A DNA stretch of 64,000 nucleotides from Xenorhabdus miraniensis (GTDB lineage: Bacteria > Pseudomonadota > Gammaproteobacteria > Enterobacterales > Enterobacteriaceae), in assembly GCF_002632615.1 (NCBI RefSeq), contig NZ_NITZ01000012.1, positions 62,001 through 126,000 of the forward strand, written 5' to 3'. Position 1 is the stretch's first letter, and every line of letters begins with the position of its first letter. The translations under genes were made by a program, and so were the position numbers. This document shows, piece by piece, positions 35,901 to 44,900 of the stretch. Below the pieces are notes generated by a model. That model did not search any database. It had not been told where the DNA came from and saw nothing but the letters and a program-made list of their open reading frames with translations.

Positions 35901-38900
35901 TTTTCAGTTTCAAAGCCAGTTCATCTGCGCTGTAACCACTTATACGCGTATTTTTCTGTGTGATATCGTTTTCATCACGTCCATGTCCAACAATCTGCCA
36001 ACGTAATTTGCCAGATGGCAATTGTTCAACGTCACCATACACCACACGATATTGACCATTGGCATCAAGCTGAACAATCACGCTGGAATCAGGATGTTTG
36101 CTTGCCAGACTTGCCGCTGCTTTTGCTGCAACCGGGTCATTTTCAGTCTGGATAATAATCTGGCCACTAAAGCGGCTATCGCTACCTTCAGACTGTGGTT
36201 TGACTACAATATTTTCCCAAGAATTAACGTCTTGGTTATTCACTTGAACATGACTTTCTAGCGCGTCATCACCCAACGGTTTTTTCATTCCGTCTGACGT
36301 GTCAATCGCTGTCGAAACGTTGAGTGTGAATTTGCCATTTACCGAGTTAGCAATGACTTTATCGATATTCGACTGCACAAGGTTAGCCGCCTGTTTGAAA
36401 TTGTTACTTTCAACCTCAACCAGAACTTTTTCACCTTTCTTTGTCGTCACTTCCAGCGTCACGGCATCATCACGGTAATCAACGACACGCCCTGTCACAT
36501 TTGAAGACAGTTTAAAAGTCTTACCCTGTTCTTTCAGTGCGCGCAGTACGTACTGTTGCTCACCTGCACGCGCCTGCTGCCAGACTCCGTCATATTGGGT
36601 AATGGTGCCCTTCTCAAATGTATTGTAGTTAACATTGAAACTTTGATTGTTTTCCATGCTGGTTTCATATGTATAACCAAGCTTGGATTTATAACCCGTC
36701 ATTATTCCCTTATGGAAAGAGTCCATAAAACGTTCGAAGTTTTTATAGTTATCAAATGACTTAATACCAAAGTTAGGATCATAGAATGACCAAATGGTTT
36801 GATTTTCCCCTTTATGCACAACGACTGCCATAGCATGGTCTTCAGACATAAAGGACATATACGTCGTTTTGTCTACATCACGCAGTTTCTCCATCACAGA
36901 CTCATAGCCGGCAATATCGTTACTCAGCGATTGGTCAATCCTGTTTCCCGTTAACCCATTGGCTTTCAATTTCCCGCCATAGGCTTGGTTGGCTTTCCGC
37001 CTCATGGATAATGAACCGGACATATCTTGAGTCTGGCTATACTGCATTGACAGCAAGTCTTGAATTGCCGGGCCGATATTTTGGCGGCGATATTGGTTAA
37101 GCAATGAAGTTTCAACCGAGTGGATATCGCTCTTTTTGTTCACGCTGTTGTCATTGTAGGCTTTGACCGCATCTGTCAACCACGACAAATACGCTTTACC
37201 GCCACCCAATCCATGCACCCGCTCTTCTATCAGGTAACGGGCGGACAAAGCGAAGCAAACACCTTCCAGAAATTCTTTCGATTCAACGTGATTTCCATTA
37301 GTCAGGAGTACATTGCCTATTTCTGGCACCAGCTTGTCAAGGTTACTTAGCAGTGAGCTTCCTTGAGTGAAATGGAATGAATATTGATCCAACTCTTTTC
37401 TGCCTGATTTCGCATCAAAGAGGGTATAAATCATGTTTTCCAATAACCCTGCTTTTACTCTGCCATTTTCACGCTGAGGCTCAGAAAGCGTTGAAACAAT
37501 CTGTTCAGCATACTGATTCATCAATCGGCCACTGGCCTCATGACCATAGAAGGTATGCTCCCCAGATACCTGATAACCTGCCACGATAAGTTTAGCGCGC
37601 ATTCTTTCCCCTGCGTCGCCCAACCCTTCGCTATCAGTCAGTAACATGATTGGCGTTTGTTTCGAGATCCCTTGCAGGTTTTTCTCAACCGAGAACTGAC
37701 CATTAACCGCTTTCGCCAGAATGCCTGTTAATCCTGCCGGATTTGGCACTTCATGCGCAGTAATCGCTTTGGTCATGCTTGGCATTGGCCTGTCGAGCAA
37801 CAAGCCAGAAACGGACTGTCCATTACGTTCTGCATAACGGGCAAGATCCGCCGCAACCGCACCACCCATTGAGTAGCCATGAATGATGATATTTTCTGGT
37901 TTGATACCGCGATCATTGACCAAATAGCGGAACATCGTGCGGGCATCCTGATACAGCCCTTTTTCGCTTGGATGACCATCGCTGGAGCCATAACCCCGCA
38001 TGTTCACCGCCAGCATATCAACACCCTGTTTTTTGTAGTTATCCTGCATGGCACTGGCTTGTTCTTCCGCCGATGAACCGGAACCATGAATGAAAAGCAC
38101 CACTTTTTTGGCGGTGTTCTGCTCATCCTGACTCTTTTGAGCAGCATTATGGTAATAACCCGTCAAACGCCCTGCGTCACCCTGCAATGTGACTTTATCC
38201 GCCGTGCCGTCGGTCGTTGCCGCATCTAATATTATCTGAGTGCTGCTATGCACCTGACGGCGATCTTCTTTTTCACCGTAAAGCTCATCATTCAGGAAAC
38301 GTACCAGTGGGTTAAATGGATCTCTGTCACGCGGTGGTGTGCCGTCATTATCGATGGCAACTTTTTCCAGCATCTTCTCTTTGTTATCAGAGTGACCCAA
38401 CGCCGCCAAATCTTCATCTACAATGCGATTTGGTTTTTTGGCGATTTTCTCAACCTGTGCTTCCTGCAATGCCTGTGCAAAATTGAAAAGCTCTGTTGGT
38501 GTCCAAACACCAAATTTGGGTCGCCATGTGTGGCCGATAACTTTATCTGCGCCACCAGCCTTAAGCACTTTGGCAACAGTACTCGAACAGTTATCGGTCA
38601 GCAATTGATAACGGGCATCCGGGTTCTGACTGATTTTATGCCATTCCGCCTGCATGGCCGCTGCATCCAATCCTGCCAGATTGATACGGAATACGCGCCC
38701 TTCATCACCTTCGCTGGTTTTGAAGTCCCGAATATTGTTCAACTCATGTTCAGCAAATTGACGGATAACATTAGCAATGCGTTTTTCAGCCAATTCAGGA
38801 GATTGCTGCTTAGCCGCTGCACGCAATGCTTCAGCAAAATCTCTCCCGATTTCAAACATGTCAGTGCCGCCTTCTTCCCACTGTTGTATAAACGGTTGGG

Positions 38901-41900
38901 AAATATGTTCTGGCACACCCGCAGATTGCAGCAAATGAGGATTCGCCAGTGCAGCCATAGCAAAGGCTTCGCTCACCTCAGCGAATTTTGCATCAACCCC
39001 TTTGGCTATCTGAAGTTTCTCAATAAATTTCTCCAGCTTATAAGTACCATCACGCAAGCCAAAGTGATCGTTCTCTTCAGAAGCGACATCCTGTTCCAGC
39101 CCCCCATTCTGGGCCGCAGGCTGACTGAGGTCACGCCAACGTATTCTCAGGTCAGGATATCGCTCAGAAGCAACATTGAAAATGCGACTAAGATCGGAGG
39201 ACTTACTGCCTTTCGGCCACCAACTGACGTAGTTTTTCTCATTGAATTCACCGGCATCTTCCGCATTGAGCTGTATGCGCCCCTGTCCAATTTGCAGCGC
39301 GGCATGCCCCAATCGGCTATGATCACTCGGTTTCCAGACAAACAAGGTTGCGCTGACCGGAGACAATTGTTGTTCAATTGCCTGATGGATCTTTCTCAAG
39401 CCTGAGACATCAATACCCTTACCATCTTTCGACAAGTCACGGGATTGCAAGGTTGCAAAGACGTTTTCTGCCACCGATTGACCATATTCTCTGCTCACGG
39501 CAGCTTTGATCTGTTCAACCGCTGTTTCTGCGCTCTCTGCTTTCATCGCAATCTGAATATTGGATTTACCACGGGTAACAAAATTCCCTTGTTCATCAAT
39601 ATAAAGATGCTTGGAGTCTTTCAGGTTAGCGTTGCTCAATTTGCTGTAGAGATCGCTGAAACTGCCTTTGCCCGCACTTTCCAGTGTCGGCTCCGCCAGC
39701 ACCAATGATTCTTCCATGCGCACATTGATCTGCGACAGCAAGTTTTTCAGCGCTTGTGTACGTTCTGAATCCGGGTGCCCCAACAAATAACCTTCAACCT
39801 GATGACGCAAGTGGGTCAGTTTTTCTACCGATTCCAAGTTATAATCTTCCCTGCTTTGCAGGAGATTTTCATAGCTCTTAAGGGCATCCAACACATTCTT
39901 ATAGCTGTCACCGCGAATTTTGCCCTTAACATAAGCAGCGTCTTGCAATTCCGCCGCAGACATTAAGTCTGTTTTCGGTTTATAGTTCCAGCTACCGTCC
40001 ACTTTTTCAGCCAGGATACGGGTACGTCTCTGATCGTGGGAAATAATACGATCTTCCGCCAGATATAATTCCCCAGGCAGTTGGTCGTAATTGTCATAGT
40101 TAGCAAGGATAAAACGCTCAACGGCTTTGATTTGAGCCGAATCATCAGGATCTTCCACCATGATCGTCTTGAAGTCGTCACTGTTACTGTCCGGCCACGG
40201 ACGAACTTCAAAGCTTTCATCATCATCGGACTCACGCACCAGCAAGTTGCGTTCTGTACGCAACCCATAGAATGGCAGCGCTTGGTTCAGCAGGCTGTCA
40301 ATAGCACTGGTTTTGATATCCAGATTAACCAGCGTATCCGGCCTATATTTATCAGGGTCCAATACCAGCAGTTTTTCTTGCTCTGCAAGACTGAGTGAAT
40401 CAAAACGCGCTTTGACAGAAACACCTGCTTCGGTCAATCTGCGGCCAATAGATTCAGGTGACAGGCCTTGATATTCGTTGGCAGCCTTATCCAGCAGACG
40501 AATTTCTCCCACCCATCCTTCACGCTGTAATTGACGCAATACCGGCAATTCAACATTCCAGAAGTAGTTGCCAAAACGCAAACCCCCTTCCGCAATGACA
40601 TAAACATCATCACGTGATTGGGCTGCATAGAGGGAACTCCAAAACCCGGTATTACTGTTCGCAGAGGCATTAATAGCCGATTGCAGGGCTTTCTCCTCCG
40701 CAATGTCATAATCGAGGAATACACGGCCCCAACGCATCAGTGTTTTGTTCAACTCAATGGCAAAAACATTGCCTTTTACATCAGTATCGTAAACGACCTT
40801 CTTGCCGTCAGTCTGTGCTGCATCAAGAACAGCACGGTATTGTTGAAAGTCTCTGCCTGACCAAAATGAAACGATGCTTTTATCACCGTTTACAGGTTCG
40901 AAGCTATAACCATAGCTCTCCAGTCTTGAAACAAATTCGACACGCTTATCCCAGTCATAATCGATTGTGGCATCAACGAACAGTTTCGCCAGCGAGGTAA
41001 TTCGATCTTTTGGTACGCTGTTTCCCGTTCCATTCAGGTAATCCTCAACAAAGGCCACCATTTTTTGTCTGACGTTATCCGGAATATCGGTATCTACGCG
41101 AGCAAATCCCGGCATCGGAATATATTTTTCGGTGGCAAGGTTGTTGTCACTATCCAACCAACGGTAAATATCAGCCACTTTCTGTGCTCTGGACACGGTA
41201 GCAGAGACGGTTTCAGATATATCAACCATTTTTGGCAACGCATGTTCTTCACCTAGCGCTTTCAGGCCACTCAGATCCAATCCCGAAATTTTCGGCGTAT
41301 TCCTGACCCATTCGGTCACGGTATCAGTGGATTGGCTAACAGGTTGACTGACGGGTGTTTCGGTATGCACAGGTGTCAGGGTAGATCCGCCAGAGGCTTT
41401 TCTAGTACGCACTCCTGCATTGACCGGCAAGTGAGCCAAAACTTCTCTGAGACTGCCCAGTTCGTTCAGATCTTCACCCAGATATTGCAATTCTTCGCTG
41501 AACCCACCATCAGCCTGAACCGTCGATTCAGGATTAATGTGACTTTTGGATTTTTCTACTTTTTCAATATCTTCAGAGTAGTTGGATTCATCAGTTTTAC
41601 CTGATAGATCACTACCTGTTACTCCTGTGCGAGTCGGCTGATAGTTGTCATCAAGTTTCGAACTTTTGCCATCACGTTCAGCTTGTTGCTGATAGCGGAT
41701 GGCTTCGTTTTCCCTGCCTTTGGCTTGAATACGGGCTTCTTCAACATCCTGCTTGGCATGTTGGCGGTTTTGTTCAGCCTTGAGTACACCGACTTCTGAT
41801 TTGGCAATCGCAACCTTGATATCACCCAGACGCGCTGTGGCCGCTTTTTGAGAATGATCCAATTGGTTTCGCGCAGTTTCGCTGGCTTTGTCCAATTCGG

Positions 41901-44900
41901 TCTGCACGCGATCCAACAATCCACCGGCAAACTGATCATGCCATTGTTGACCGGATTCCCCATGATAGGTGTTATGGCTGTCCAGCGCTTCCAGACCTCT
42001 GGCTTTCGCCATCAACTCATCTGTTACCGCTTGGGCTTCGTCCTTGATCGCATCGCGTTGCGCCTGTCCATTAGCATTCAGGGCATCCAGATCCGTCGTT
42101 TCCAGTTGTGCCTGTGTGCCAGCAATTGCCGCCAGTTGTTTGTCTTTTTCCTGTGTCAGACGCTGCTTATCAGCTTCCGCTCTTTCTTTATCCTGCAAGG
42201 CATTTTGTGAAGCTTTGTCCTGCTGCATATGCTCAGCAATGATTTTATCTGATTTACCGGGCAATGAGATTGCAGAAACATTATCCAGAACATAGCCCAG
42301 ACCATCATTCAAACCGATTCCAGAAAATGCCAGTCGGTTGCTGCCCGCTTTGGCCTTTAAGGTCAATGCCTTATTTTGCCATTTGACATTACCATTGGCG
42401 GCTGCAAAAACAACCTCGCCATTCCACCACACTTCCAGCCCGTTATCATCAGAGCAACCAGCACGTCTCGCAAAGTCGAACTGAACGGTAATTTCTTCGT
42501 CCGCTGCCAGATCCTGAATATCCTGATAGATATGTGTGTTACCGCTGACATCAAGCTCACTGACAATATGACCATGCCCTTCAACACTGAGACCGTATGC
42601 CTGAGCAGAGTGGTTGGCTTCAATGCCATTAGTAGATTTCCAACCCGTTGCACCTTGTTCAAAGTCACCATTGACGATCAGATTGCGTGGCTGGGAAGAA
42701 GTGATCCGCCGATCACTGTCAAGTGAATTCTGGATACCTTCCATGTCCGGGGTATCAACGCCCGTTACGGAAGCTTTCAGGCTTCCCTGCAAATCAGAAG
42801 TGACTTCATCAATTTCTGTCAGCTTAAAGCCATTCAGAGAGGAAACTTCCGGCAGATTAATGGCTCCGCGCCCTTGATGAGTTCCCGATGTATTGGCTTC
42901 ATCGCCATTGACCAGATAGCTGATCCCCTGACTGCCCGCATGACCTAACAATGTTTGTTTAACATTATCAAACAGCGCATCCAGTTTATTGCTTTGGGTA
43001 TTGCTTTCTGCCACGGCAAGGCTATAGAAATCACCGTTACCCACCTGAATCGCCACGTTATTACGGGCATAAGACGCATTGATATTCAAGCCATCACCCA
43101 CACGGATGCTGGCATTACCCTTGCCTTTCATAACCGAAACATTCAGGCCGTCACCCACGCGGGTATTGACGTTGAGTTTACCCCAAGCCACATTGACGGA
43201 AACGCCATCACCGACTTTGGTATTCACGTTCAGATCGCCATGAACGGCAGTCACGCTTAACCCATCACCCACTGTCGTCGTGATGTTGCCCTTACCTTTG
43301 GCTGCCGTGACCTGCATACCATCACCGATTTTGGTGACCACATTGCCTTGGCTCCACAACGCGTTGAAGCTGTCACCATCACCGATTTGGGTCACAAGAT
43401 TGACATCACCTTTGGCAAGCACAACATTGCGGCCATCCCCCACTTTGGTGATAACGTTGGCTTTACCCCAGGCACCTGTATAATCATCACCATCACCCAC
43501 ATGGGTTAATATGTTAGCCTCCCCCTGAACAACGGTAACTTCCTGACCATCACCCACTTTGGTAATGATGTTCGCATCACCTTTGGCAAAGTTATAGCGA
43601 TCACCGTCACCAGCATGGGTCATGATATTGGCTTTGCCCCAAACAGCATTGATGCCCAATCCATCACCCACTTTGGTGATAATGTTAGCTTCACCTTTCG
43701 CAAACCCGACCGTCGTGCCATCACCAACATGAGTCATAATGTTGCCGATTTTGGAAATCAGCAGGCCCACGGTGGTTCCTTCACCCACTTTGGTCAGAAT
43801 ATTGCCTTTGCCAGCCAACAAGGCTGCCGTTGTGCCATCACCGACATGGGTCATCACATTGGCTTCAGCCGCCGCTACAACGCCCATAAAGTCATTGCCG
43901 ACTTTTGTTACAATATTGGCTTTACCTAACGCCAGTACCCCCGTCAAACCATTACCGACATGGGTCATAATATTGGCTTTGCCAAACATCGCAGACAGCG
44001 TTGTGCCATCACCCACTTTCGTCATGATGTTGGCCGTGCCAGCAAACAAACCAATGCTGGTTCCTTTTCCGACATGGGTATAAATGTTGGCTTTACCCAC
44101 CATTAATGCCGCTGTCAGGTCATCACCCACTTTGGTCAGCACGTTTGCACCGCCAATCATGGCCGCAAAAGTGGAACCATGGCCAATCTGAGTAAAGATA
44201 TTGCCTTTACCAATCATGGCAGAAAGCGCGTCACCGTTACCCACTTTGGTTGCAATGTTGCCTTTGGCGATCATCAACGCAACGCTGGTGCCGTTACCAA
44301 TATGGGTGTAAATATTGCCAAATGCCAGCATCAATGCCAGTGCATCGCCGTTGCCGACTTTAGTGAAGATATTCCCTGCACCGCCCATCAGCGCCCAGGC
44401 ATTGCCCATTCCGACATGGGTGAAAATATTACCAACCCCGACCATGGCCGCAATCGTTGTACCGTCACCGACTTTGGTGAAGATGTTGCCTGCTGCGCCC
44501 ATGATGCCCAGCGTTTGCCCATCACCAACATGAGTCAAGGCGTTGCCCAGACCCAACATAATGCCCGTGGTATCGCCATCACCGACTTTGGTCAGGATAT
44601 TCGCGCCGCCCAGCATAATACCGGTAGTTTTGCCATCACCAACATGTGTCAGAACATTGGCACCACCGCCCATGATGGCCTGTACATTTCCTTTACCCTT
44701 TTTCGTCAGGATATTGGCACCGCCCAGCATAATACCGGTAGTTTTACCATCACCAATATGTGTCAGGACATTGACACCACCGCCTATGACAGCCTGTACA
44801 TTTCCTTTACCCTTTCTCGTCAGGATATTGGCACCGCCAGCGCCACGAAACTCCGTATTACCCAACTCAGAGCTATGTTCAATAACATTAGCACCGCCAG

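Noticed and set aside
42990..44830. CRISPR-like look of regularly spaced ATCACC-ACTTTGGT elements
   Set aside because: The units are in coding frame, 57-60 bp apart with related spacers, and encode the TxVGxG repeats of the toxin; no cas genes.
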